Shown piece after piece: positions 34,601 to 45,524 of a stretch of 64,000 nucleotides of DNA. Every line of letters starts with the position of its first letter. Within the stretch, counting starts at the first letter, position 1. The DNA comes from Hermetia illucens (taxonomy: Eukaryota > Arthropoda > Insecta > Diptera > Stratiomyidae), in the NCBI RefSeq assembly GCF_905115235.1, contig NC_051849.1, positions 190,839,786-190,903,785 of the forward strand, written 5' to 3'. The notes under the pieces are model-generated. The model saw only the letters and a program-made list of their open reading frames with translations, searched no databases and had not been told where the DNA came from. Made by a program: the position numbers and the translations under genes.

Positions 34601-37600
34601 CTTGTTCGCTGCTGCTTTGATTTGCTCATCTTTAAGTCAAGAGTGAGCAAGGTACTTTATCGCTGGTTTTGACTCGATTATCGACTCGCCGAACGATGTG
34701 AAACGCAGGGTTGAGAATCTCCTTTTGTTCAAGATGACTACTTCGGTTTTTTCCAGCTCAAGGCTGAAACCGTGAGCAATCACCCATCCGCTTACCCGTG
34801 GCATCAATATGCCAAGTCTGCTTTGCGCTTGTTCATATCGAGTCTCAGCAGACTATCGTACAGAGCGTTCCAGAGTTCCGGCCCTAGGATGGATCCCTGT
34901 GCTACTCCCGCCGTGATTTCCATCCTCCTCTGACCCCTAGCGTCTCATAGAGCAGGGAGTGGTCTTTCAGATAATCCGTCAATATCCAGCTTGGCACGCG
35001 GAAAAATTTTTCTAATGTGCCTAGCGTATCTATCCATCTTACGGAATTGAAGGCATTTCTGACATCAAGAGCTATGAGCGGTCGAGATCGGCGACTGTGC
35101 GCCTCGATTCGATGATCTTCTGCTCGCTAGTAAAAGAAAATGTAAACACGGAGTTCTTCCAACTCCATCAGCCCATTTTGCATATTTTCGTGGACGTTTT
35201 TTTGAAGGAAGGTTTCACAGCTATCGCGCATTTCTTGATCAGTCTTTCCTCTTCAATGCAAGGACAGCCAACTGCACTCGAACTCAGCTTATATTCAATC
35301 CCAATGACTCTTTCCGGAACAGCAGCATTGCAGGGTGCTTTGGTAGCCGTCACCCATAGGGCTCGCTCCTAATAAACGCCAAAGTAACCACCTTGGCAGA
35401 GCTAGGCTTACAGCATCCCATCAACGTCATCGGTAAAAAGTTCTCGACGTCTACGGGGACCCCAGTGTGTCCCAACATGTATCGGTCACTGGCGCCAGCT
35501 ACTGGGTCAGAAGTACTTATCCGGGCACCTAGAGGACCCTGTGGCGGCACATCGAAAGCGCGAACCTAGGCGGCCCAAAACTAAAGACTCCCGCGTTTGA
35601 GACAGTCAAACAGCAACCTGTTGAGGCAACACTACTGGTATTTCCTCAGTCAAATGCTCCCCTAGCTGTGTTCGCCGATGCCTCAGATACTGCGGTAGAC
35701 GCCGCTCTGCACCAACGGGTGAATCAAATCTGGTAACCGTTGAGCTTCTTTTAAAACAGCTCAATCCAGCTTAACGCAATTACAGCGCCTACGATCGTGA
35801 ACTACTCGTCGCGTACCTCGCTATAAAATAATTCCGTTTCTCCCTTGAGGGCAGGCCGTTCACTGTGTTCACGGACCACAAGCACCTTACATTCACGTTT
35901 AGACAAAAGCCCAACAAAGCGTCTCTCACCAACTTAGGCACTTGAGTTATATCAGCCACTACTTCTTTACTACTACTTACTACTACTACTACTACTTTAC
36001 TTCTGATATCCAACATGTGTCTGGTAAAGACAATGTTGTTGCAGACACTTTTTCTCGAATTGCGAAGGACACAGTCCCCGCGTCGGTCAATTATACGGCA
36101 ATCGCCGAGGCAAAAAAGCTAATCAGTTGGATTCTTCATATACTAGAGTGGAGAAAAACCCCCATATCGGTCGACCAGAAGTCTATTGAAGCAAAATGTC
36201 TTAGCGGCTGCCCACAGGGAAGGGTTCTCTCTCCACTGTTATGGCTCTTGGTAACCTGCTGTGGCTCCTGGAGGACAAAAAAGTCTTCGCGCAAGTATTT
36301 GCGGACGACCTAGCCGTAATAATTACCAGCAAGTTTCCGGACACAGTATGTGACCGCTTGAATGCAACTCTGCATGAAATCCACGGTTGGTGCCTCCGCA
36401 AAGAACTCACGGTGAACGCTAGGAACACTGGACTAGTTATGTTCACTAGGAACGTCAGGTGGGACAGCTATACGTTACCCACCTTGGCAGGGGCGGAAAT
36501 CCAGCTGGCACAAACAGTCAAGTATAAAGGAGTACGTTTCGACTCCAATTTAAAGTGGAAGGACCATATCCATTGACAATATCAGAAATCCTGCAGATTG
36601 CTCTGGTGCTGTAGGAATGCGATAGGTAAAACCCGGAAACTTTCACCAAAACGGATACACTGGATGTATACATCCATAATAAAACCCATTTTGATGTGTG
36701 CATGCATCGTCTGGTGGCCGAGACTGAACTTTCCTAACAACAGGAAGCTGCTAACGCAGATTCAGTGGCTTGGTTGCCAAAGAATTACTGGAGGAATGAG
36801 TACTACGCCGACTGCGGCAATTGAAGCTATCCTAAATTTACCCCCAATTCACTTGGAGGTGAAACGGAAAGCAGCCAATGACGCATATAGGCTCGATACC
36901 ATTGGAGCGTGGAAAGGCGGCCAATTACACGGCCATGCGTTTATCTGGAAATTCCTTGACAAACATCCGGTAGCCCTGATGACGACCGATCATATGATTT
37001 CCAGATTCGTCTTTAAAAAGGCATACACCAAGGCCATGAGTCTTTTCAGATTACAGACTTAATAATCTTCACCGACGGGTCAGGCGCAGGGGTGTTCTCG
37101 GGGAATCCGATTATAGAACTGGCCCGACCCCTAGGAAAAATGACGACCAAATTCCAGGCGGAGATATATGCTATTTCATTGGCAGCAGAAGAATGTCTAC
37201 GATAAAAATGGAAGGGTCACACCACTAAACAGCAACAGTATATCAAGCCATTTGGTGTGGAGTTGTCATCAAGTGCTGCTGAACGAAACATTCCTGATGT
37301 GGGTACCGGGGTAATGAGGAGGCTGATAGACTGGCTCGCCGAGGATCTGGATCCACAATGGTGGGGCCAGAACCAGCTTTTGGAATCCGACCATCTACTG
37401 TCAAGTCTACTCTGAAGGGTGAAATTGCAAGGAATCTCGCAGCCGACTGGAGAAGTTTAGACTCTTGCCGGTAGGCGAAAATCCTTGTGAAAGAGCCTAG
37501 GGTGACTAGAGCGGTATCTTTGTTGTCCCTTAAGAAGTGGGTCATGAAGACCCTAATAGGGCTTTTAACGGGACACTGCTCCTTAAACTACGACATGGAA

Positions 37601-39385
37601 AAGTTTAGGGTGGTGGTTTCGGCTATGTGCAGCCAATGTGAGGAGGAGGAGGGGGAGACGGCCCTGCACTTTTTATGCAGCTGCCCGGCCTCCTCAGATC
37701 TCAAACGAAGACACCTTGGTAAGGTTTTCTTCAATGAAGAATCTGCACACTCTCTGCCTCTGGAGAATGTTCTCAGATTCCGTAAAGCCTGCGAACGCCG
37801 TAGGCAGGAAGCCGTTGAATATGTGATTTACGGGGATAGTACAATGGCCTGAGTGATCGGAGCTGTGGCTCCCCCAGTAAACTAAACTAACTATTGTTTG
37901 GGATAGTGAGGGATCCTAAGTCCACACCGATGCTGGACCGGACCAAATGGAGAACAACTTACTCTCACGCTTTCTGGTTCACGGATCCCTCGTCTGGGGC
38001 ATGGCACCCAAGCAATTAAAAACAGGAAGCAAGGGCTTCGTGCAGGGCAGAGGCCATGCCCCAGACGACAGACAAACTCCCACGCACTTCGTAATCGTTC
38101 CCCTTTCTTAAGTAAAATATCTAATCAAAGTAAATTTTATTGATTAGGAAGGAATTTCCGTTTATAATTCTGCTGCGATCTTAGCTTTCACGCGCACATT
38201 AGTCTCCCCTAACTGACTCCCCCTTCATTTTCGAGTGATTCGGATTCTTAAAGGTTACATCACTTGAAAATCTTTGGGAAAATATTCCGCTTTGCTTAAT
38301 CAGCCCTTTCTTATCTACTCCCAATCAACCTATGGAAGCTAAAAATGTTTTATTTATACTAAAATTCGCTATTTCGGCGTTTAAAAAGCCACGAGTTCAT
38401 AAAAAAAACTCGTTCTCGGAAAGTTTATGTAATCAATTCCGGGGAAGCCCCTTTAAACGGCGAATTTTAGCCGCGAGTGAGATAATGCGCTCGTTGCTGA
38501 GCTCGAGCACTGTTATTTTCTGTACGTTCCAACTCGGCAGGAAATATAAATATTTGGTGCCTCTCCCAAGGGTTGATATCCTGTTTACCACTTTTCAAGA
38601 GGGTGTCAGACCATGCTTGAAGGATAATTTGCAAATAGTATAGAATTGTAGCTACTTACGCTGCTAAACGAGCCTTCCTAGCTGCTTTGTCCGCCTCGAT
38701 TTGAGCCCTAACCCGATCCCGGGCAGCCTTTTCCTCTTCCTTCTCCCGCTTGCGTTGCTCCACGATTTTCTTCATTTCCATCTCCTCCATCTTCCTCTTG
38801 GCCTCAGTCATGTCCTTACCCGACTTTATACGTAACTTTTCCTTCTCAAGCGCGTCGCTGCGTTCCTGCTCCTCCCGCTCTGCTCGTTTCTTCTTCAACT
38901 TCTCCTCGATCAAGGCAAGTTGTGCTTTCTTCTCCTCCTCGGACAGCGGTTTCTTCTCCTCTGTTGATTCCGAGAAACTTGTGTGACCCGTCTTTGCCGC
39001 GTGGAACTCCATTTCGGCGCTGGTGACGAATAACTTGCTGCAGGCATCACAACGAAGGGATTTGGCCTCTTCCTTGGGAGCGCCAGACCCATTGTCTGAG
39101 GTCGATGCACCGGCATCGGAGGACTGAGAAGGTCCTTCGTCCGGAGATGCCTGGGCTGGATCACCGGCGACGGTTCGCTGTGGCTCGGAGGGAATGTCCT
39201 CGTCTGCATGCGCCAATAGCCACTCCATCGCCGGCTCGACGCCCTTGTTGTTAGTCACTTGAAGCGCTCGCTCGCTGGAATTATTACTTGTCAGCCGGCT
39301 ACCTTTGATGAATTCAAGTCGAATAGAATACTTACGCCCGCGCCCTGTCGAAACCCATATCGATAAGCGTTTGAATAGACGACAT
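31686..39385 (-). CDS. UBXN1: UBX domain-containing protein 1 (UBA-zinc finger-coiled coil-UBX), p97/VCP adaptor
   Basis: Three exons on the minus strand: 39385-39336, 39274-38660 and 32022-31686, with GT-AG borders and consistent phase (2, 2), giving 333 aa. Residues 1-42 form a UBA domain (IQTLIDMGFDRARAERAL ... VEPAMEWLLAH). Residues 92-114 form a C2H2-like zinc finger (CDACSKLF...H...KTGH). Residues about 127-220 are a highly charged E/K/R coiled coil. The last 78 residues are a UBX domain with the SFPRKVF loop that contacts p97. Family knowledge: UBXN1 (SAKS1; CG8209 in Drosophila) links ubiquitinated substrates to the AAA ATPase p97/VCP in cytosol and ER-associated degradation. The short first exon supplies the first half of UBA, which supports the splice model. 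The second intron (6.6 kb) is full of transposons in both orientations, yet the frame is intact. Confidence 0.94.
32215..33180 (+). mobile_element. LINE with CCTACC tail, 3' part with RNase H (copy 2)
   Basis: Frames encode YDSVFFTDGSKMACRAGAGV near 32465-32525, then SLVYSEVLAILEVWQWLER and NIAILTDSQAA near 32565-32680, and WVSGLRNIEENERADGSARR near 32755-32815. These are the TDGS, E, DSQAA and NERAD blocks of an RNase H domain. The 3' end (GCGCTAATTGGGCTCCTCGG ... CTGATACCTACCTACCTACC) at 33130-33178 matches the other copies. Frame shifts are present. It sits in intron 2 of UBXN1 on the opposite strand. Confidence 0.8.
33640..35110 (-). mobile_element. R1-clade LINE, RT and 3' end (inverted copy of the 1605-3180 family)
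   Basis: The minus strand encodes TQSILLYGAEIWADALGKEV, then RWGALRVASAYRTV (34540-34370), and a Cys/His C-terminal block near 34110-33900. The 3' UTR matches 2950-3180 (ATCGGATGGTAAGGGATTCC-type sequence). The upstream part (34650-35110) encodes ESKPAIKYL and LYDSLLRLDM-type pieces equivalent to 1940-2230. Stops and shifts are present. It lies in UBXN1 intron 2, same strand as the gene. Confidence 0.78.
35111..35340. other. unassigned sequence in UBXN1 intron 2
   Basis: An open frame on either strand with no recognised domain. It lies between an R1 remnant and a dispersed repeat. Confidence 0.3.
35341..35545 (+). repeat. dispersed repeat, related to 44140-44330
   Basis: CCACCTTGGCAGAGCTAGGC followed by ACAGCATCCCATCAACGTC and CCAGTGTGTCCCAACATGTATCGG aligns, with about one difference in three, to CTACCTTGGCAGAACTAGGG through CATGTGTGCCCCAACGTGTG near 44160-44265. 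Family unknown. Confidence 0.45.
35560..36140 (+). mobile_element. Ty3/gypsy LTR-retrotransposon fossil (RNase H part)
   Basis: Gypsy-type RNase H sequence (LAVFADASDTAVDAALHQ, VFTDHKHLTFTF) runs from about 35600 to 35940 and resumes after a (TAC)n microsatellite with VSGKDNVVADTFSRI at about 36015-36065. No LTR, gag or RT was seen next to it. Broken, a few breaks; an old fragment in UBXN1 intron 2. Confidence 0.78.
35968..36000 (+). repeat. (TAC)n microsatellite
   Basis: An imperfect run of about ten TAC/TACT units embedded in the gypsy RNase H fossil. Confidence 0.85.
36175..37870 (+). mobile_element. RNase H-bearing LINE (I/LOA-like), RT palm to 3' end
   Basis: Plus-strand pieces: LSGCPQGRVLSPLLW at 36203-36240, VFAQVFADDLAVIITS near 36286-36330 with intact FADD, and IHGWCLRKELTVNARNTGLV to 36440. 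WMYTSIIKPILMCACIVWWP lies near 36660-36720, and LLTQIQWLGCQRITGGMSTT near 36750-36810. An RNase H start (IFTDGSGAGVF) is near 37065-37095, and a C-terminal zinc-like block (CSQCEEEEGETALHFLCSCP) at 37630-37690. It lies in UBXN1 intron 2 antisense to the gene. Palm to C-terminus is nearly complete with few frame breaks, so it is among the younger LINE copies here; ORF1, endonuclease and N-terminal RT are missing. Confidence 0.82.
37895..38045 (+). repeat. dispersed repeat, also at 41090-41245
   Basis: GGATCCTAAGTCCACACCGA through ACGGATCCCTCGTCTGGGGC and ATGGCACCCAAGCA is shared with GGATCCTAAGCCCATATCCA through ACGGATCCCTAGTTTGGGGC and ATTGCACCCAAGCA. About 120 bases are at roughly 80% identity by eye, in direct orientation 3.2 kb apart. 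Confidence 0.7.
38046..38659. other. UBXN1 intron 2, left over; nothing recognised
   Basis: AT-rich intron sequence without a recognisable element. The gene's second exon begins at 38660 with a canonical donor (GTAAGT on the minus strand). Confidence 0.45.
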
Positions 39386-40190
39386 CGAGGAGTATTTCCG
39401 TGTTTGGTAACTAAGTTAAAAGTTATTCGAGGAAATGAGAAGTAAACAGCAGAAAAACAGGTGAACTTCCCTTTCAGAGGAACGCGTTCTGAAAATGCAA
39501 GTTCAAATGACAGCTGTCAAATGGAGTGACAAGCTCTGAGAACTGTACTATCTACTTAAACTAATCCAACCAACTGTCAACATGAAATCCTACCTGGTTA
39601 CAGCCGAGAACAAAATAAAAGATTGCCTATGAGATGGTCTGCAGCAATGAAATTCTGCAACAAATATTTGTGGTTTTTCATTTAAAAAGATTAGAGTCCT
39701 TATCATGTACCTCTAAATGGCAGAAGTTTCTCTGATAATTAGGAAATCCCCCTCGCGGACTTAGCTACTTGATAAAGTGGCGCGATTGGGAATTTTATTA
39801 ATTTTTTTTTTATTCTTGCAATTAATGCAAAGCAAATTACCATTGGCGGTGGGTCAAGCAGTGGAGTATAAGCTGATGCGGAATATAGGTTTCTGAGAGC
39901 CAAACTATCTCTCTCTGAGGTTTACATTAGGCTCCCCAGAACCCAAACCTCTCGTGTAACAGTGGCAACGACATCCTGTACTATGTGCGCCTACTATTAA
40001 CAACACACTGCACTAAACTTAGAAGGAGAAAAACACTTCCCAAAATCCAGGCTATCATGCAAACCGCACCCATTGGAAAGTTTGCAGTCAGAGGTAATTG
40101 GCGGTGTTCTAAAGGAGCCTCACTGATACCGCCTCAGTCAGTGAGCCTCAGTCAAGAAGGGAGAAGTTGAGAATTTAAGCAGTTTGCCCA
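39386..40190. promoter_or_regulatory. 5' flank of UBXN1; promoter expected
   Basis: Immediately upstream (to the right) of the UBXN1 start codon. No clear TATA box was singled out. Beyond about 39550 the sequence is ordinary intergenic DNA with T-rich tracts (39797-39815). Confidence 0.35.
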
Positions 40191-41085
40191 AGCTCAATAT
40201 TTACCTAGTCCGAAAACCAACCAACCAACAAAGGCCTCTACTCAAACAAAGCAAAAGTACGTCTGAGGTTAGCGTACGTCAGGACGAGGAGAGCCTTCAG
40301 CGTTACAAGCGCTAAATGGTATCTGTACTATAGAAAGAAAGTAGCCTGTCATCCTAAAAGGCCCTTAGGAAGGTTCAGAACAGACCTAAGCTAACAATAA
40401 CAATAGGTAAGAAAAGGAGAACAGGGGAGATTAGCCCAGAAGAGGGAAATGCTTCAAAGAAACTAATATCCGAACCCAAGAGGGAGGCAAACCTCTATAA
40501 ATCAGAGAAGTCAGGAAATTTGCCGTTAGCTATGGTAATGGCGTAAAGTGTATTTGACTGACTGTCCCTATGAAAGTGTTTCTGAAGCAAATACGCACTC
40601 GTGTGGAGATGAGCGGGGTGGAGCAAGGATCCCGTGTTCACTGGCATATGCTAGGCTTCATATTGGTAGACTAAACGATGGAGAACACTACAAAGTTCCC
40701 AGATTGCCAAGTTAGAAGGGAACAGAACTGTCGATATATGTTAGAGATGATATACCGGTGGCACACATGATGACAGTCTACCTTCGAAGCTAAAAAACTT
40801 TTGCGCCTTATCGTTCAAAATATAGATCCCCACTGGCGATTATGGAGAATTTTTAGAAGCGAGGAGGAGGGTGAAGGCAAACCCCTCGCGATCGATGACT
40901 GATCCCTAGAGACAATTAAATTCCCCAACTATCTCATCAATTACAGTCTTAGCAACATATCTATGCATGTGCATAAGAAGAAAAGAAAAAAACTTACTCC
41001 AGAGAACGCACTGGGTAGAAGGCCCACCGGGATCCCTGAAGGAATCACGAAAGGGCTGGGCCGAGCAGGGAAGTTTATCTGCTTA
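40190..41085 (+). mobile_element. possible LINE ORF1 remnant
   Basis: Overlapping plus-strand frames give SATSAKWYLYYRKKVACHP near 40310-40365, and SIYVRDDIPVAHMMTVYL near 40735-40785. KLLRLIVQNIDPHWRLWRIF near 40795-40850 is followed by EEEGEGKPLAIDD and SLETIKFPNYLINYSL near 40862-40955. The layout (basic start, then a block ending in an IDD.SLE..K...L.Y.L pattern) resembles the gag-like ORF1 of LOA-type LINEs. Highly decayed; assignment by pattern memory only. Confidence 0.45.
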
Positions 41086-41089
41086 GTTG

Positions 41090-41245
41090 TTTAGGATATG
41101 TGGGATCCTAAGCCCATATCCACATGATGGTAGACCGGACAAAATGAGGAGCAACTTACTCCCACGTTTTTTGGTCCACGGATCCCTAGTTTGGGGCATT
41201 GCACCCAAGCATTCAAAAATCTTCAGACGCTGCCTCACCTCTACC
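41090..41245 (+). repeat. dispersed repeat, second copy (see 37895-38045)
   Basis: Same sequence unit as at 37895-38045, direct orientation. Function unknown; it could be a terminal or internal part of one of the LINE families. Confidence 0.7.
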
Positions 41246-41349
41246 CTGGGAGCAGCGTGACCGAAAGTGGCAACAAGTGCAAAAACGCTCCTTTATATCA
41301 TCGCAAAAACGCGACAAGGTTGCGAATTATATTGAACTAAACCGCCAGT

Positions 41350-43970
41350 TGTAATGCTGAAACCATGAGCAACGTAAGGCTGAAACCATAAGCAGTCATA
41401 CATTCGCTTACCCGTTGCACGAATATGCCAAGTCTGCTTTGCACCTCTTCAACAGTGGGGCACGTGCTGCAGAAGCCACTGTTGAACAGACGTCATCTGC
41501 ATAACCAACCAGTCGCGACTCTTCTGGCATGTCGAGTCTTAGCAGACTATCGTAGGAAGCGTTTCAGAGGTTTGGAACTAGGATGGATACCTGCACTATT
41601 CACGAAGTGATCCCCATCCTCCTCTCTGCAGGAGAGCAGGAAGCGGCCTCTCAGATAATCCTTCAATATCTCTAAGAGACGGCTCGGCACGTAGAATGGG
41701 TTTTCCAATGTGCTTAGTATACCTATCCATCTTACGGAATTGGAGGTATTTTAGACATCAAGCATTATGAGGAACACTATCCGTTTAAATCCGCGGCTGT
41801 GTGCCTCGGTCCAAAGAACCGCATTCACGATCTCCATGACAGCGTACATCGTAGATCCCTCTGCTCGGAACCCGAACCGCTTTGAGGATAAGTCGCCAGC
41901 AGCACGGATCACTCCAACGAGTCTAGTCCTGATGATCTTTTCGAGCGCTTTTCCGGCGATGTCAAGCATACACAGCCGTCGGTACGAAGAGCAGCTTAAG
42001 ATCTCGTTTTTCTTTGTTGATCAGCGCGAACCTCGCCACCTTCCAGCGACAAGAAAAATTCCCTCTTTCAGGCAAGTGTTAAACGCACCGAACGGCATGT
42101 GTGGCAGTTGACGGAATACCAGCTTATGAACTGTCCCCGGGATAGCATCAGAACCTGCGTCTTCTTATCTTGCATGATGAGAACTGGCTCTCCGAGTTTC
42201 TTAAAGGTGAAAAGGTGCGCTTGCCATGTCTGGGATCCCTTCAGGGCATGAAAGCTTCCCAGGTTATCGTTATCAGGTTCATTACTGAATTGCCTGTTTC
42301 AAGAGCTTTTATGAATCTTCCGATGTTCACCTTCTCGAAATTCTAACCACAGGGAGAGCGCCGGGCTTTTGCACGTCGACAGACAGCGTCAACCACTTCG
42401 AACGCGATGTAGTAGTCGTCACTTGCCGAGAAGTCTTCTAGAACTCGCCACCCACCCATCGACGGTGTCAGATATTCTGATTAAAAACTTACGTCAGGCA
42501 TGCTTCTTTTGCAAGTTGAGCAACGGAACGTTGGCGTGAATCGGATGTTTAAAATTGCGAGTCCGGTTTTTGTCGCCATTTCCAGAATTCGTTTCCCTCT
42601 GGAGTCTGGATAAGGCATGCCCCATTTAAGGGTTTTAGCATTGAAGCCACACCTACCCGGGTTTGCCCTTCCATTCCCGAAACGGCGTCCTCCAGAGCAT
42701 CGAGCCTATCCGGCAACGTCTCATTCTGCTTTAGGTAAACGCTAAGAAACGTTATTCCTGAAGACCGAATCCAGACACAGCCATTGCCTCGGCGTTGGGC
42801 AAGGCTCCGAAGTCGAATAACTTTCCGAACTCAGATGGCAGCCGTACCCGATAAGTCTAGATGCCATGAAGCCGGGTTCGTGTTCTGGTATTGCTCACTA
42901 ATTAGTACTTGATCGTAATTGCGTAAGTAGTTGCACTCCTTTGCATATTAACTCGTAACATTTGGATCATGCTAGCCTAACCCTAGCCCTTTCCAGTTCC
43001 GCCTTGCAGACTGCATACCGCCCCAAAGACGCAGTGCCTGCAATGCTTTCACCAGGCGCGCCGCGATCCTCGCAGAGAGTGTGATTTTATTTTTCGTTGC
43101 AGGTCATCGATTGGCGACCTACCAGACCACATCTACGGCGTACTGTTCTCCTGTCGAGCCCCTGGCACCTGTAACAGCTTGTTGAGGTTACCTGCATCCG
43201 TACCCTGCATACTGCTCATCCAATTTGAATTTTCCCATTGTAAAGTAATTTCTTCGCGTATTGCTCGGCGACTTCCACCAAAGCGAGTTTTTAGTCTCGA
43301 GCAATTGCAGAAGTGATTCCTATGCAGGCATTGATTACCTCTGGACATTCACGCTTTATGGCCTCCTCCACTTCGACCTTTTCTGTGAGGTAATCATGCC
43401 AACGGATTCCTAGAAAGCAAATAGGCTGTAAACTAGAAAGAAGAGCCATCTCTCCCAATAGCCGCTTCACCGCTGCGCAGAACATTGTCGTCGGGTCCAA
43501 TTCAACGAGGACTCGTTTGTTTTCCGTATGAAAGACACTTCTGCACTGTTTTGCTTTCCGCCGGTTTAATGAGCAGCGCCGATGGTTTGTCCCTCTTCGT
43601 TTCTTCTTCTTTTCTTTTAGTAATTTACCATTCGCAGCCTTCTAGTCTTAGGTCAGACAGTTTTCTGACGGCGTAGCGTGTTGTTTCCTTTTGCCCTCTT
43701 TTGCCTTCTGTTTTGTTTGGGCCTTCGAGACTACTTGGGCAAAGTCTTCTTCGGATGCATCTTCCTCTTTCCGCTCTTTCCCCAGTCGCTCAGATCTAGC
43801 AGTTTTGTCCGGGCTTTATACCAGAACAGGAACACTACGGGGTACTGGAGTTGATGTCCTTGCATCCATTGTTTTGTCGGGTGTTTCATACCTCGCTGCC
43901 TCTTTTGTTGAGTGTTGTGATGAGTGACGCATTTCCTTGGTGCACCCAAAGCAGTCAACTCCACCTCCTT
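41350..43970 (-). mobile_element. R1-clade LINE with ORF1, endonuclease and RT remnants
   Basis: Reading leftwards, an ORF1-like region is at about 43964-42990 (for example VEVEEAIKRECPEVINACIG near 43370-43310). An endonuclease with KECNYLRNYDQVLISEQYQN near 42950-42885 and SSGITFLSVYLKQNE near 42760-42720 follows. The RT then has MLDIAGKALEKIIRTRLVGV, then SSKRFGFRAEGSTMYAVMEI (41969-41830) and TEAHSRGFKRIVFLIMLDV to 41751. These blocks and their order fit the R1 clade, the same family as 1605-3180 in the overlapping RT part. Stops, shifts and deletions are many, and the catalytic YADD region is degraded. Confidence 0.76.
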
Positions 43971-44520
43971 CCTTGTTATTTCATCTATTTTTTAGTTTGT
44001 TGAGCAGGAGAGAGTATAAGGAACCCAGGGGATAAAGCCCCTGCCCCAGTTCCCTGAAGCCTGAATTCACGGACGGATCAGTGCTCGCTCGGGGCAACCC
44101 GGTCTACTAATACCGGCTCAATACAAACTTCCTGACCAGAGTTCCGAAGAGGCTGGTACGTCACAACTACTACCTTGGCAGAACTAGGGTCACATCACCC
44201 CATCGGCGTTCGCAGACAGCTAGCGACGACTACGAGGACTCCATGTGTGCCCCAACGTGTGCCGGTCATTCGCGATTCGTTCTTCACCGAGACGCTACTA
44301 CCGAGGACGCAGGTATACTTCCAGCCAAGGAGTCAGAACTTACTGCAGTGCCTCGAGGACGTCATTCCTTGTATCGTGGGCGACCCGTTGATATAATATT
44401 CTCCTAGGACGCAGTGTGACTTCTCTTAACAAATATTGTTCCGAGTTATCACAATCTCGTTTGACGCCGGATTTTACCTAATACTAGCACTAGAGACCAA
44501 ACATTTAGGCTCGGACGATC
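43971..44520 (+). repeat. unassigned repeat-like sequence, part related to 35341-35545
   Basis: The segment 44140-44330 resembles 35380-35510. The rest (for example the GACAACCCGG-type GC-rich part near 44080) was not matched to anything else in the window. Confidence 0.4.
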
Positions 44521-45060
44521 CTACATACTCAACAGACAATGGGGCGCTGGTAATGGTGGCCGGTTGTAGGTTAATGAAAGAATCCGTTGAGAACTGCCCG
44601 CAACATCGACCAGGTATGCCGAATGGTATATTTCTGCTACATCAATAATATATGCGAAGCGACGCGTCTTGTCAACTAATAGCACGTCCGGCTTGTGGTG
44701 TGGGGTATGGCAATCAGTTTGAACTTGTCGGTCCCAATACATGCTGTAAGCAGAACTGTCAATTAATGCCTGCAGCTCATACCGGTAAACTGGACATGTT
44801 CTGGTGATCAGCCAATACTTGTACGCAAGGTTTTGGTGAATCACCTTATGGTACATACGAATTATGACTGTTCGTGTGTTACACGTGTCCCATAACAGTG
44901 CAGCCAGAAATGAGATGGTCCAACGTCTCTAACGTCGAACCACACATTCTGGCCTTATTCGCCAGCTCTTTGCTGTAAAAATAAGCACGACGTATCGGTT
45001 CGTATTGGCAGTGACGTTGTGCCTCCAAATATCACGCAAAACATATCTACTATTCGCAAC
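44521..45060 (-). mobile_element. LINE C-terminal fragment of R2-like architecture
   Basis: The minus strand encodes MYHKVIHQNLAYKYWLITRT, then YWDRQVQTDCHTPHHKPDVL, LVDKTRRFAYIIDVAEIY and, near the left end, a decayed tail. The YWDR...TD.....H.(R/K)PD..L.DK.....IIDVA pattern marks the extreme C-terminus of a group of insect LINEs with a single ORF and a nuclease-like end domain, as in R2-type elements. Part to the right (44880-45060) includes a CRC/ACL-like linker. RT absent. Confidence 0.6.
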
Positions 45061-45524
45061 AGACTTATTACGAAACCATACCCTCAGCAAAACTAACGGG
45101 GACTCAACGAATCACCCTGTAAGATGCCTCCCCTGAGATGAATGTACTAATAACCCATGACTGTCGACAAAAACTTTGTTAGTTTCGGATCAATATAGTA
45201 AATTTGGATTAATGCGGTATCATTCATGTTATTAAATATTGCTAGAATATTGCGCTTTTGATTGAAAACGGAACTTAACAATTACAATGCAATTGCATAA
45301 CTCTACGAACCCTGTTCCCCAACAGTTAAAAAATACCCCCCAAAATGAAGTACGTGCACCAGATAATGCAGTTTCACTACATGCATCTGTCAGTCAAGTC
45401 ACAAACATTTGACGTGTACAAATGTCAACATCGGCAATCCCAATTGGGTCGATTGTGTCTGTTTGTGCCGATGCCATCTCAGAGTTTCCCAGTCATTTTT
45501 CTATGAAAATCCACTGACGGCGCG
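45061..45524. promoter_or_regulatory. 5' flank of p115; promoter expected
   Basis: AT-rich DNA before the p115 start codon, becoming GC-richer in the last 100 bases. No core promoter element was identified with confidence. Confidence 0.35.
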
